From the NCBI RefSeq assembly GCF_947495455.1, contig NZ_CANLZC010000021.1, forward strand, positions 1 through 64,000: 64,000 nucleotides of DNA, in the 5' to 3' direction. The stretch comes from an uncultured Shewanella sp. (GTDB lineage Bacteria > Pseudomonadota > Gammaproteobacteria > Enterobacterales > Shewanellaceae). Made by a program: the position numbers and the translations under genes. The notes beneath the pieces were generated by a model. The model did no database searches and had not been told where the DNA came from. It saw only the letters and a list, made by a program, of their open reading frames with translations. Position 1 is the first letter of the stretch. Each line of letters starts with the position of its first letter. Of this stretch, positions 8,721-18,451 are shown piece after piece.

Positions 8721-10070
8721 TTATACAGGAATGGATATTCTGAAGCAGGCACCTTCTAGTGTTGATGTTTCAATGGAGAGCTGGCCACCGTAACTGGTGA
8801 TAATTTCGTGGCACACAGCCAGTCCTATTCCTTGACCTGCTTGTTGCGTATCGGCCCTAACGCCGCGCTGGATAATTTTCTGGCGAATATTTTCATCAAC
8901 ACCTGGGCCATCATCTTCAACGACTAATTCAAATTGTCCTGCATCATTAAAGTATGAAGAAACAGAGACGCGGCTAATACATAATTTAAATGCATTTTCC
9001 ATCAGGTTTCCACAAAGTTCCATCAAATCACCTTTATCACCAGGAAAGACATGATCGCTGCTAATGCTTGCCTCGAACTGTACGCGTTTATCTTTGTACA
9101 CCTTAAATAACATCTGCGAGAGTTGTTCAACAAGTGGGGCAATATGAGTTTGCTCTTGTTTTAGCCCCTTACGCCCTAACATGGCTCTTCTTAGTTGGTA
9201 TTTAACTAATTGATCCATCTGACTGACCTGTTCCATGATTTTTTCACCCACATGGTTTCTATCCAATGATTTATCATCAGTGATTGCATGCACTGCGGCC
9301 AAGCGAGTTTTCAGGCTATGGGCAAGGTCGTTCATGGCATTTTGATATCTTTCTTGTTGTGCGCTGGATTGTTGTAGTAATTGGTTAAGCGCTTGAGTTA
9401 CGCCCTCTAGCTCAACGGGGTAACCATCAGACAGTGATTTAGACTTACCACTATTAATGGAGTGTAATTCATTTCGTAGTCGAACTAAGGGACTCATTCC
9501 CCAGTAAGCTGCGCTAATGAGTAATACCAACGCTAGGGCCAGTACCATGGCTAATCGTAAATAGGTTCTACGGCTAAATTGGGCGTATTCTTGCTCGAGT
9601 TTTTGAGCATCTTTCATGACAAGAAGATTATAATGACCACCGGCTAAATTAAAGGTTAATAAATACACAAAGTAACCTTTTGAATCGGCTAACGTCAGGT
9701 AATAAGGGGGAGATTCATGTCGAATATTATTAAAACGTTCGCAGGTATCAAAAAGACCTCTATCAACGGCGAGGGAGGAAGTCCAGACTTGCTTAAAGTT
9801 ATCATCACAACTTGCAATAATATATTTTTCAGGGGTGACGCTATTGTTTCGCCAAGCACTGGTATCAGGAATGAGGTTATGCTCTCTCAGTTCAGCCGCG
9901 ACTTTCGGTATTTCTGAAATCAGTTTTGCTGTTTCTTCATTGTAATTGTTTTGCGCGTGTAAAATATTCGTTAACCAAGCCAGAGCAAAACCAACTAATG
10001 CAATGATGGACAGTGAGGTGAGAAACATCCGTGTGAGCAGACGTTTCTTAAAGAGGGAGCTTAACTGCAT
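8721..10070 (-). CDS. phoQ: Sensor histidine kinase, PhoQ-like
   Basis: A 449-residue inner-membrane sensor kinase. Membrane segment 1 is at about residues 15-37, a periplasmic sensor of about 130 residues follows, membrane segment 2 is at about 172-194, and then come HAMP and the kinase core. The phosphoacceptor box DLAHSLKTRL has His251 and is of the PhoQ type. The ATPase boxes NLMENAF, VEDDGPGV and GQGIGLAV are intact. The gene overlaps the end of phoP by 10 bp, so the two are co-transcribed and translationally coupled. In enterobacteria PhoQ senses low Mg2+, acid and cationic peptides. The stimulus here is inferred only. Confidence 0.85.
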   Translation of the reverse strand: MQLSSLFKKRLLTRMFLTSLSIIALVGFALAWLTNILHAQNNYNEETAKLISEIPKVAAELREHNLIPDTSAWRNNSVTPEKYIIASCDDNFKQVWTSSLAVDRGLFDTCERFNNIRHESPPYYLTLADSKGYFVYLLTFNLAGGHYNLLVMKDAQKLEQEYAQFSRRTYLRLAMVLALALVLLISAAYWGMSPLVRLRNELHSINSGKSKSLSDGYPVELEGVTQALNQLLQQSSAQQERYQNAMNDLAHSLKTRLAAVHAITDDKSLDRNHVGEKIMEQVSQMDQLVKYQLRRAMLGRKGLKQEQTHIAPLVEQLSQMLFKVYKDKRVQFEASISSDHVFPGDKGDLMELCGNLMENAFKLCISRVSVSSYFNDAGQFELVVEDDGPGVDENIRQKIIQRGVRADTQQAGQGIGLAVCHEIITSYGGQLSIETSTLEGACFRISIPV

Positions 10071-10735
10071 GGTAAGTTAAATTTATAGCCTTGCCCTCGA
10101 ATGGTGGCGATAGGGTTTTCAATGCCTTCTTTGGACAGTTTTTTGCGTAAGCGGCTGACCATGACTTCAATAGTGTTAGGATCACCTTCTTTATCGGCAT
10201 AAATCACATCGAGTAATCGTTGTTTTGCGACGACTTCATGACAGTGGCGCATTAAATACTCTAAAATCTGGTATTCAAACGCAGTGACTTCCATCGGGAT
10301 CCCATTTAGACTGAGTTGTTTCGCCGCTAAATCCAATGCTAAAGGGCCACTGTTAATAACGGGTTTGACAAAGCCAGCACTGCGCCGAACTAATGCATCT
10401 AATCTTGCTACAAGCTCTTCTTTTTGAAAAGGTTTAACTAAATAATCATCAGCCCCTGCATTTAAACCTTCGACTTTATCTTGCCAGTTTACTCGTGCAG
10501 TAAGAATTAATATCGGTGCTTTTAATTCATTATCGCGCAATTTTTGAATTAAACTGATCCCATCTTCATCAGGTAAACCTAAATCTATGATAGCCACATC
10601 AATAGGATAATTAGTGGCTTGATAAAAGCCTTCTTTGGCTGTGGGAGCGGTTTGTACTTGGTTTCCTAGCTCACTCAATTGAACTTGTAAGTGGTGGGAT
10701 AGGATGGGATCATCCTCAACAACCAAAATCCTCAT
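10061..10735 (-). CDS. phoP: Response regulator, PhoP-like (OmpR family)
   Basis: A 224-residue regulator with a receiver domain (acidic pocket EDD near 7-9, phosphoacceptor Asp51 in IIDLGLPDEDG, LTAR, and the conserved Lys in VKPF). A winged-helix DNA-binding domain follows (EVTAFEYQILEYL and TIRGQGYKF). It aligns with E. coli PhoP nearly end to end. It is the first gene of the phoPQ operon. A long palindrome lies 30-65 bp upstream of the start. No CorA-linked regulation can be shown. Confidence 0.88.
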   Translation of the reverse strand: MRILVVEDDPILSHHLQVQLSELGNQVQTAPTAKEGFYQATNYPIDVAIIDLGLPDEDGISLIQKLRDNELKAPILILTARVNWQDKVEGLNAGADDYLVKPFQKEELVARLDALVRRSAGFVKPVINSGPLALDLAAKQLSLNGIPMEVTAFEYQILEYLMRHCHEVVAKQRLLDVIYADKEGDPNTIEVMVSRLRKKLSKEGIENPIATIRGQGYKFNLPCS

Positions 10736-10767
10736 AATTTTGCGTCCTCAAAGGGCTTTGATATCGA

Positions 10768-10800
10768 CAAATATGTAAAAATGAGTATTTTACATATTTG
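10768..10800 (-). promoter_or_regulatory. Palindromic candidate operator upstream of phoP
   Basis: A perfect 13-bp inverted repeat, CAAATATGTAAAA / TTTTACATATTTG, separated by 7 nt, ends 33 bp before the phoP ATG. The symmetry suggests a dimeric regulator site or a leader hairpin. It does not resemble the (T/G)GTTTA direct-repeat PhoP box. The rest of 10801-11126, between the divergent genes, shows nothing further. Confidence 0.5.
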
Positions 10801-11126
10801 TGATTTGATTTTTATTTATGTTCATCACTCAGTATAAACCAAGTTTTATGAGTATAAACTTAACCGTGGCTGAATTTAAATGAATCGTTAACTCCTTCAT
10901 TATACCTAAGTACCTAGAAGATGCGAACCATTGATGCTGTAACAGTTAATAATGGAGAAAGGTCATTGGTGATGCTGGGAAAGTGCGTTGATGAAAGAAT
11001 GACTCAGTGGAAGAAGATAGTCTCGCCTGATAGAAACGAAAGAGGAAAAATTCACTTATGACTAGGTTTATAGTAACTTTTTAGTTAAAATATAGTAAAT
11101 TAAAAAGTATTTTTTTTGAGTTTTAG

Positions 11127-11972
11127 ATGGTCTTTTTAAAAAAATTCAATATCTTGTTATTGTTTTTGATGATCCCTAAGGTTTTTGCGGCTGAACTATT
11201 TATGACTGCAATTCCTAATGATGATAAGAATATTCTTGAATATCGTTTTAACCAAGTTGCTGATTATTTAACCGGAGTTTTAGCGGTCGAGGTGATCTAT
11301 ACGCCAGTTAACTCTTATGTTGAGGCGGTTGATCTTTTTAAAGAAGATCAAGTGCAACTGGCATGGTTTGGAGGATTATCAGGTGTGCAAGCAAGAAGGG
11401 CTGTTCCAGGTTCTGAGGCCATAGCTCAAGGTTTGGACGATCAATTTTTTCGCAGTTATTTTATTGCGAATGCCTCTGCAGATATTTTACCTTCGAAAAG
11501 TTTTCCTAATTTAAATGGTTTTACTTTTACTTTTGGTTCACCTGACTCGACTTCGGGTCGTTTAATGCCTCAGTTTTTTATTGAACGTAATCTAGGTAAA
11601 GCTCCTCATGATGTTTTTCGTCGAGTGGGTTTTACGAAAAATCATTTAGAAACCATTGAAAAAGTCCAATCGGGTCTTTATCAAGTGGGTGCAGTGGATT
11701 ATAAAGTGTGGGAGCGAGCCGTTTCAAACGGTATCGTGGATTTTGAAAAAGTATCGGTGATATGGGAAAGTCCCTCTTTTCCTGATACACAGTGGACTGT
11801 AAGAGCTGATGTTGATCAGCAGTTTGGTCTAGGGTTTAAGCAAAAACTTCAGCAGGCATTATTAAACATGCGTAGTTCTGAGTCAGAATCAAGATTATTA
11901 TATGTGCCAGTCGAGGATCATGATTATCAACCTATTGAAGATGTGGCTCGTGCGATAGGCCTTATTGACTAA
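11127..11972 (+). CDS. Periplasmic phosphonate/selenate-type ABC substrate-binding protein (PhnD family)
   Basis: A 281-residue exported binding protein. The signal peptide ends at about FA-AELFM (residue 21). The mature part has the PhnD-like fold with the segments TAIPNDD, LAWFGGLSGVQAR and FTFGSPDSTSGRL. This subfamily is often annotated as a putative selenate ABC transporter binding protein. No permease or ATPase gene lies next to it, so it is an orphan. It may feed a transporter encoded elsewhere or act as a sensor partner of the adjacent, divergent PhoPQ. The ribosome site is weak (TTGAG). The ligand is not determinable from sequence. Confidence 0.75.
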   Translation: MVFLKKFNILLLFLMIPKVFAAELFMTAIPNDDKNILEYRFNQVADYLTGVLAVEVIYTPVNSYVEAVDLFKEDQVQLAWFGGLSGVQARRAVPGSEAIAQGLDDQFFRSYFIANASADILPSKSFPNLNGFTFTFGSPDSTSGRLMPQFFIERNLGKAPHDVFRRVGFTKNHLETIEKVQSGLYQVGAVDYKVWERAVSNGIVDFEKVSVIWESPSFPDTQWTVRADVDQQFGLGFKQKLQQALLNMRSSESESRLLYVPVEDHDYQPIEDVARAIGLID

Positions 11973-12125
11973 GGGAGCACAAAGATCGGCCTCGACGTGT
12001 TGCTCCCAAAAACGCTGGTAGTGCTAATTCATTAGTGCATCAGCTTATGTCCTGAATGTATATCTTCGCCCTGAATATATATCTTCGATAAAGACTATGA
12101 ATAGCAATGCAAAGTTGACCCATTT

Positions 12126-12788
12126 TTATTTTGTGGTTTCTAATTGTCCGAAGGTAACCATTTGTTGTGACTCAAGCCATAATGGATATTTTTTCATAAT
12201 ACTAAGAAACAGTTCACTTTCTATATGATTATATAGCCATTGTCGAGTTTTAGGGTAAGGGGCTTGATTAAACCAGTCGATATCGACGTGAGCAAATTGG
12301 CGGACAAAAGGATAAATGGCATAATCAACCAATGAAGGAGTATCGCTTAATAGTTGTTTGTTCGTTTTCAGTTTATTTTCTAGCGTTAAAATAAATGCTT
12401 CTGCTTGCTTTCTATAGTGTATGGCTGAATATTCAGGGTAACGATCAGCATATTTATACTTATCTAGCCAAGATTTGAATGTCGTATCATTTTGCTTAAT
12501 TAATGCCAATGTCAATTGAGTTTGTTGTTGATTGATGGGCAAGACGTGGTTGGGATCAGATTGCTCCAAAGCCCACATCATAATGTCTAAGCTTTCATCA
12601 ATCACTTGATTGTTCGGTAAAATTAATACGGGGACAGTACCTTTTGGTGACGCTTTAAGCATAGACTCAGGCTTATTTTTGAGAATGATTTCTTTAAGAA
12701 GAACAGACTGGTGACTTAACAAAATACCTAAACGTGCTCGCATGGCATAGGGACAGCGTCTAAAAGAGTAAAGGATGGGGAGCGGCAT
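12126..12788 (-). CDS. Glutathione S-transferase family protein
   Basis: A 220-residue cytosolic GST-like protein. The N-terminal thioredoxin-like domain carries RRCPYAMRAR (Cys12) and the cis-Pro motif GTVPVL, then ES for glutathione gamma-Glu binding. The all-helical C-terminal domain follows from about residue 85. The Cys-Pro-Tyr active site resembles omega-class and glutaredoxin-2-like enzymes, which favour thiol transfer over conjugation. Divergent from trhO; no operon partner. Confidence 0.8.
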   Translation of the reverse strand: MPLPILYSFRRCPYAMRARLGILLSHQSVLLKEIILKNKPESMLKASPKGTVPVLILPNNQVIDESLDIMMWALEQSDPNHVLPINQQQTQLTLALIKQNDTTFKSWLDKYKYADRYPEYSAIHYRKQAEAFILTLENKLKTNKQLLSDTPSLVDYAIYPFVRQFAHVDIDWFNQAPYPKTRQWLYNHIESELFLSIMKKYPLWLESQQMVTFGQLETTK

Positions 12789-12984
12789 AAAAAATTGTCA
12801 TTGGTATAAGATAAAGAGCAGTTTACTGTGAAATAGGTCTGTTTGACATTAGATTCTTTATATTTCAATGGGCGAGACTGTTTATTTTGGTGGAATTAAG
12901 GTAGTATTTACCGCGATTTTTTTAGGGTTATTTATGTTTTACGCACTGGAAATGAAGTTCCAGCGAGCTGTTAAAGAGGTTGAT

Positions 12985-13962
12985 ATGTTTGTTGTTTGTG
13001 CCATGTATAAATTTGTTGCGTTACCGAATTTTGAAGCAATCCAAAAACCTTTATTGGGTTTGATGGAGGAGGTTGAAATTAAAGGAACCTTGTTATTAGC
13101 AAGCGAAGGGATCAATGGTACTGTTGCGGGAAGCCAAGAGGCCATAGATAAGTTACTTGCTTGGCTGGATACTCAACCCGGACTCGATAATATTGTCTAT
13201 AAGTTATCCTTTGATGATGAAATGCCTTTTTACCGCACCAAAGTTAAATTGAAAAAAGAAATTGTGACTATGGGAGTGGAAGGTATTGATCCCAATAAAG
13301 TCGTGGGCACTTATGTTAAACCTAAAGATTGGAATCAATTGATTTCAGATCCTGATGTACTCTTAGTGGATACACGTAATGATTATGAAGTCCAGATTGG
13401 CACCTTCAAGCATGCGGTTGATCCAAAAACCACCACTTTTCGAGAATTCCCTGAGTATGTTCAAGAAAACCTTGATCCTGAGAAACACAAGAAAGTGGCT
13501 ATGTTTTGTACTGGTGGGATCCGTTGTGAAAAATCGACAGCTTATTTAAAAGAACAAGGCTTTGATGAAGTTTATCATCTTGAAGGTGGTATTTTAAAAT
13601 ATCTTGAAGAAGTGAAGCCAGAAGAGAGCCTCTGGGAAGGCGAATGTTTTGTGTTTGATAATCGTGTTGCTGTTAATCATAATCTAGAAAAAGGGCAATA
13701 TGATCAATGTAATGCTTGTCGAATGCCTATTACAGCCGAAGAGAAAGCATCCAGTGAATACGTTCAAGGAGTGAGTTGCCCACATTGTATTGATAAGATA
13801 TCAGATAAACAGCGTCAACGTTTTATTGAACGAGAGCGTCAAATGCAATTGGCTCAGCAACGGGGTGAGGCTCATATTGGCAGTGATGTGAAGCAAGTAA
13901 TTGAGCAACGTAGGCAGAAAAAAATTCAGCTTAAACAATCACAAAATGAGACAACTGATTAA
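12985..13962 (+). CDS. trhO: tRNA uridine(34) hydroxylase TrhO (YceA, rhodanese family)
   Basis: A 325-residue rhodanese-related protein that hydroxylates U34 of tRNAs at C5, the O2-dependent step towards mo5U/cmo5U. The N-terminal acylphosphatase-like domain ([11 protein letters not shown]) precedes the rhodanese domain with active-site Cys175 in [11 protein letters not shown] Cys-rich C-terminal segment (CNAC, CPHC) resembles a zinc site. The ATG at 12985 is chosen because AAGAGG stands 5 nt before it and the family begins with (F)VVCAMYKF. The frame opens upstream at 12868. The C-terminal tail is highly charged. Confidence 0.9.
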   Translation: MFVVCAMYKFVALPNFEAIQKPLLGLMEEVEIKGTLLLASEGINGTVAGSQEAIDKLLAWLDTQPGLDNIVYKLSFDDEMPFYRTKVKLKKEIVTMGVEGIDPNKVVGTYVKPKDWNQLISDPDVLLVDTRNDYEVQIGTFKHAVDPKTTTFREFPEYVQENLDPEKHKKVAMFCTGGIRCEKSTAYLKEQGFDEVYHLEGGILKYLEEVKPEESLWEGECFVFDNRVAVNHNLEKGQYDQCNACRMPITAEEKASSEYVQGVSCPHCIDKISDKQRQRFIERERQMQLAQQRGEAHIGSDVKQVIEQRRQKKIQLKQSQNETTD

Positions 13963-13994
13963 TATTGGTTTGAATTAAAGGCAAAACATAGATT

Positions 13995-14024
13995 AAACGC
14001 TCATGATCAAGTGAGCGTTTTTTT
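13995..14024 (+). terminator. Intrinsic terminator of trhO
   Basis: A 9-bp perfect stem AAACGCTCA / TGAGCGTTT with an 8-nt loop is followed by a T-run. Confidence 0.85.
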
Positions 14025-14388
14025 ATGTCAAATTGAATCTATTCATCTTGTTCCATTTTATTCATAGTGTTTGTGCAGCGCTCTAGTGATTATACAAAAG
14101 CATATCGCTGGGATGCCAACCAACTTATTTCCCTTCACAGTAAATAGTGTCGAAAAAGAAAGGAAACTTCATAGACTATTTTATTAGCCAATACTAATGA
14201 AATGATCTGAATATTCCACTTCAACATAAAATAGATTTAGCGCTGTAAATTAATAAATTAGTCTAGAACTCTCCTGCCATTATTCCAATATTTGTTTTTT
14301 ATGATATTTCGATTTTGCTTTATGTTTCTATCATGAGTTGAATGTGAATGAATCGATTATTCAAAGTATCAGATTAAACTTTCAAATA
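14025..14388. other. Intergenic stretch before the ceramidase gene
   Basis: No gene, repeat or clear promoter box was recognised. The stretch is AT-rich and presumably contains the ceramidase promoter. Confidence 0.4.
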
Positions 14389-16482
14389 ATGAAAATCAAA
14401 AGGACACACAAAGTGACATATCGACAAATTGGAGCGTTAGTCTGTTTCTATTCTTTTATTGTTTTTTTTCAACCATTGAGCTGGAGTTATGACAGTAATT
14501 ATGTCATTGGTCGTGGCATCCATGATATTACTGGGCCCGCTGCAGAGGTGGGGTTAATGGGCTATGCCAATATCGAACAGAAAAGCAGTGGCATTCATAC
14601 TCGGCAATGGGCTCGAGCTTTTATTATTGTCGATGAAATAAGTGAGCAACGTGTTGTGTTTGTGAACGTGGATGCTGGAGCGGTATTTCAGGCTGTGACA
14701 CAAGGTGTGATGGCGGCATTAGAAACAAAGTTTGGTGGTCTTTATACCAATGAGAATGTGATCTTGAGTGCCACCCATACCCATTCAGCAGTAGGTGGGC
14801 AGTCACATTACACACTTTATGATATTACGATTTTAGGCTTTATTGAACAGGCGTATTTAGCACAGGTGGAAGGCATTGTTGCAGCGATAGAAAAAGCCCA
14901 TAATGACCTGAAACCAGGTTATATTCTCATCAATAAAGGGAATTTATACAACGCCAGTTATAATCGTTCATTAGACGCTTATCAAAATAATCCCTTTTTG
15001 GAACGCTTGAACTATGCAAGCGTCATTCAACCCGAAATGACGGTGTTGAAATTGATACATCAGGAGGAGGAACTTGAACCGCACGAAATTGGCATGATTA
15101 ATTGGTTTGCGACTCATCCCAATGCAATGGGTAGAGAGCTAACTGTACTCAGTTCAGATAACAAAGGCTATGCAGCCTATTTGTTTGAGAAAAAATTAAA
15201 AAACAGCGATTATCAAAGCCATGAGAGTTTTGTCGCCGCTTTTGCTATTAGTAACGCCGGTGATATGTCACCTAATTTGCATTCAGATGAGCAAGGGAGA
15301 GGACCCACCACAGATAGATTGGAAAATGTAAAGATAATGGGTGAGCGCCAATACCAAAGAGCATTGACCTTATATGAGAATGCAACAGAGCAATTAGTCG
15401 GTTCTATTGAATATCAGCAACAATTTGTTGATCTCTCTAATACAAGAGTATCGGCAGATTTTACGGGAATAGACGTGAAACAAACCTGTATTGCAGCATT
15501 AGGTGAGTCTTTTGCAGCAGGGACGGAAGATGGTCGTGGCCCGAGTTTTTTTGAAGAAGGGAGCACCGAGGCTAGCCCTTTCTTTCAGTTTGTCAGTGGT
15601 ATGATTGTTGAGCCTACTGAAGAAGATATTGCTTGTCACGAGAATAAAGCCTTATTACTGGCCGTGGGTAAAACAACCCCTTACCCTTGGTCTCCAGAAG
15701 TACTCCCTTTGTCATTGCAAAAAATAGGGCAATTGGCCATTATGGCTGTGCCTGCTGAGTTTACGGTTATGGCCGGTAGACGTTTGATGAGAACAGTAGA
15801 AAATGTATTGGGTGAGCAGTTGCGATACACTGTCATCGCGGGGCTTGCCAATGCATATAGTGGTTACGTATCAACAAAGGAAGAATATGATCTGCAGCAT
15901 TATGAGGGGGGCTCTACTCACTTTGGTCCTTGGACGTTAGCGGCATATCAACAGTCTTTTTATCAATTAGCCGAACGTATGTTACCGCTTGGTGGATCAC
16001 CGAAGAAGGTTCTAATGCCGATCCCCTTTCCTGAAATAGAGCCTATACCGAGAGATTTAACCGGAGAAACCATTAATTTTCAGACGGGAGTGGTTCACGA
16101 CCAAGCCCCTCTTTTTAAAAACATCGGTGATACTGTGGATGATGTACAAGATATGTATCAAAAAGGTGAACAAGTAATCGCACGTTTTTGGTCTGGGCAT
16201 CCAAAGAATAATTTACGTACTCAAAGTACCTTCATGGAAGTGCAATTTTGGGCGCGAGATCATTGGCAAGTGATTGCAACGGATAATGATTGGAATACCT
16301 TCTATGAATGGCGGCGTATTGATGGGTTTTGGGGCACCTCTCAGGCGACACTGACGTGGAATATTCCAAGTGATATTGCAAGTGGTTATTACCGTTTAGT
16401 GCATATGGGTGATGAAAAAAAGCCAGTGACTGGGGAAGTAAAAGCTTACAGTGGCAGTAGTCGCGTGTTTTTTGTGAATTGA
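14389..16482 (+). CDS. Neutral/alkaline ceramidase, exported
   Basis: About 697 residues, matching bacterial neutral ceramidases, which hydrolyse the N-acyl bond of ceramide to sphingosine and fatty acid. The N-terminal signal is hydrophobic (ALVCFYSFIVFF). Family blocks are GRGIHDITGPAAEVGLMGYA, the zinc-binding segment SATHTHS, WFATHPNAMG, and NAGDMSPN, whose Ser codon near 15268 is the predicted nucleophile. The C-terminal beta-sandwich domain is present. The start is uncertain: the ATG at 14389 lacks a ribosome site, while a GTG at 14413 has AAAGGA 8 nt upstream. Ceramide is not a normal component of such bacteria, so a host or environmental lipid is the likely substrate (inference). Confidence 0.9.
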   Translation: MKIKRTHKVTYRQIGALVCFYSFIVFFQPLSWSYDSNYVIGRGIHDITGPAAEVGLMGYANIEQKSSGIHTRQWARAFIIVDEISEQRVVFVNVDAGAVFQAVTQGVMAALETKFGGLYTNENVILSATHTHSAVGGQSHYTLYDITILGFIEQAYLAQVEGIVAAIEKAHNDLKPGYILINKGNLYNASYNRSLDAYQNNPFLERLNYASVIQPEMTVLKLIHQEEELEPHEIGMINWFATHPNAMGRELTVLSSDNKGYAAYLFEKKLKNSDYQSHESFVAAFAISNAGDMSPNLHSDEQGRGPTTDRLENVKIMGERQYQRALTLYENATEQLVGSIEYQQQFVDLSNTRVSADFTGIDVKQTCIAALGESFAAGTEDGRGPSFFEEGSTEASPFFQFVSGMIVEPTEEDIACHENKALLLAVGKTTPYPWSPEVLPLSLQKIGQLAIMAVPAEFTVMAGRRLMRTVENVLGEQLRYTVIAGLANAYSGYVSTKEEYDLQHYEGGSTHFGPWTLAAYQQSFYQLAERMLPLGGSPKKVLMPIPFPEIEPIPRDLTGETINFQTGVVHDQAPLFKNIGDTVDDVQDMYQKGEQVIARFWSGHPKNNLRTQSTFMEVQFWARDHWQVIATDNDWNTFYEWRRIDGFWGTSQATLTWNIPSDIASGYYRLVHMGDEKKPVTGEVKAYSGSSRVFFVN

Positions 16483-16646
16483 TCTCTTTCACTTTTCTGA
16501 GAGTATTAAGTTACCGTCAGTATTTTTAGCTCATGCTGAGTTTTGTATAAATTAATTATAAGATCAATATAATCAGTTTGTTAAGTTATTTTGTACCATG
16601 TTGTAAGATGAGTGTTACATAGTGTTATTATGAATAAGGGAAAGCA

Positions 16647-18104
16647 ATGAAATTAAAAAGGGTTAAATTAACACGATTAATGAGTGCTAGCATCATAATG
16701 TTATTATTATCAGCTTGTTTTGGTGATAGTGATGACACAGAACAACATTCTCAGGATGACAATTCTTATGCTTATACTCCACAAGATATCCATGAAGCAT
16801 ATAATTTAAATGCCTTTTATGATCTTGGTTTTTATGGCAAAGGGAAAGTGATCGTTCTTATTGATGCTTATGGTAGTCAAACTGCCGAGGCAGATTTAGA
16901 TGTGTTTCATGACACTTATTTTTCAGACTTTGACGAACCTGATTTTAAACAAATCTTTCCCGATAATGTGTCCCCTGATTATGATGATGATGTGGCCGAT
17001 TTTTGGGCTGAAGAGACGTCTTTAGACATTCAATGGTCATATGCGATCGCGCCGAACGCAACGATTCATGTTGTTGTTGCTCAAAGTGAAGCGCCAACAG
17101 ATTACTTAAGCGCTTTGGAATACATTATTGAAAATTACTCTTCAGGCACAGTAGTATCGATGAGTTTCTCTTTACCTGAAGAGGATCTAGGAGAGATAGC
17201 AATAAACGATATAGAGACTCAATTTGAGAAAGGTATTGAGAAAGGGTTGACTTTTTTTGCCAGTTCGGGTGATTTAGGCTCTACAAATCAGCAGACTGAA
17301 TCGACTCAAGACAATCAACCTTCAGTGAATTACCCCGCAAGTAGTGTGTATGTTACAGCTGTGGGGGGCACTTTTTTACAATATGGCTGGACTTGGACAC
17401 CAACAAGTGATGAGCCATATTTAGATTATGATTCGAGTACTGGAGAAGGAACGGTAAAAAATCCAGATTACTTTTCTTATTCGAGACATCTTTTCGTTAA
17501 ACGTCGAGTTGAAGCTATGTGGAATGAAGCATGGATCCCGTCTGCGACAGGAGGGGGCGTGAGTGAATATATCCCAATGCCTGAATGGCAAAGTGATAAT
17601 GCTTTTGTGAATGAAGTCATCACTAATAATGAAAATGGTCTAGCAGCCATGAGGGGGATCCCGGATTTATCTTGGAGTGCTGCTAAGTTTGGTGGGGTGT
17701 ATATTTATGTTAATGGAACATGGATGGTTGTTGGGGGAACCAGTGCCTCATCACCGCAAACAGCTGGATTCATGAGCTTAGTGAATGAATATTTATCTAA
17801 TCAAGGGTTAGATAATATGGGTTACCTCAATCAGTGGCTTTATCAAATGAGTGATGTCGATAATAATGACAGTGGAGAAAGTGCTTTTAATGATATTAAA
17901 CCTCTTACATTTGGTACCGATATTGCTGCCGGAGAGCTGAGCAATAATGTGTTATTTGAATTTAACAGTGATGGCTCTGTTAGCCCTGGCAGCACACTGG
18001 GTTATTCAGTGGCTGATGGGTGGGATTTAACCACGGGTTTTGGCTCTCCAAATAGCATTTATTTTGCTGAGGCCTTGGCTACGCTGATGTCGGAGAGCGA
18101 TTAG
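16647..18104 (+). CDS. Sedolisin (S53) family peptidase, lipoprotein
   Basis: A 485-residue serine-carboxyl peptidase. The lipobox LSAC places the lipidated Cys at 24. The catalytic set is visible: Glu123 and Asp127 in EETSLDIQW, the oxyanion Asp209 in ASSGDLGS, and nucleophile Ser366 in GGTSASSP. The C-terminal WDLTTGFGSPN is typical of the family and the calcium-site region. Unlike classical sedolisins there is no long pro-domain; only about 20 acidic residues separate the lipid anchor from the catalytic domain. It is predicted to be anchored in the outer membrane. It follows the ceramidase on the same strand with a 160-bp gap, probably under its own promoter. Confidence 0.87.
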   Translation: MKLKRVKLTRLMSASIIMLLLSACFGDSDDTEQHSQDDNSYAYTPQDIHEAYNLNAFYDLGFYGKGKVIVLIDAYGSQTAEADLDVFHDTYFSDFDEPDFKQIFPDNVSPDYDDDVADFWAEETSLDIQWSYAIAPNATIHVVVAQSEAPTDYLSALEYIIENYSSGTVVSMSFSLPEEDLGEIAINDIETQFEKGIEKGLTFFASSGDLGSTNQQTESTQDNQPSVNYPASSVYVTAVGGTFLQYGWTWTPTSDEPYLDYDSSTGEGTVKNPDYFSYSRHLFVKRRVEAMWNEAWIPSATGGGVSEYIPMPEWQSDNAFVNEVITNNENGLAAMRGIPDLSWSAAKFGGVYIYVNGTWMVVGGTSASSPQTAGFMSLVNEYLSNQGLDNMGYLNQWLYQMSDVDNNDSGESAFNDIKPLTFGTDIAAGELSNNVLFEFNSDGSVSPGSTLGYSVADGWDLTTGFGSPNSIYFAEALATLMSESD

Positions 18105-18451
18105 TTCGAACATTAATGATAATGATGAGGTTATTTTTTCGTTTTTATTTTCCGTGTGTCGAATCAAGTCAGCGGGTATTGAATGGCATTCTTTGATTTG
18201 AGGACGATGGAAAGAAACAAGGACAGTTGAAAAAATGAGTATTGTAGAGAGTGTGACAGCGGATTAGCTTATTACTGTATGAATGCAGTTCTGACCTTAC
18301 CCTTTATTTGGGATCACCATTGCTGTTAAGGAAGCCTTATTATTGTCAGCCATTATTGTTTTTGTCACTTTTCTTAAGAATTTCTCTGTGCGTCGCTTAT
18401 TTAATGTTATTTATACTCATCAAAAAAACGTCATTAGCGAATACAACATCA
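18105..18451. other. Intergenic stretch, convergent gene ends
   Basis: No gene or clear repeat seen between the sedolisin stop and the AraC-family stop. No strong terminator was recognised. Confidence 0.4.

Noticed and set aside
11973..12012. GGGAGCA / TGCTCCC hairpin as a terminator
   Set aside because: Only 7 bp with a 21-nt loop and no T-run on the plus strand; too weak to call.
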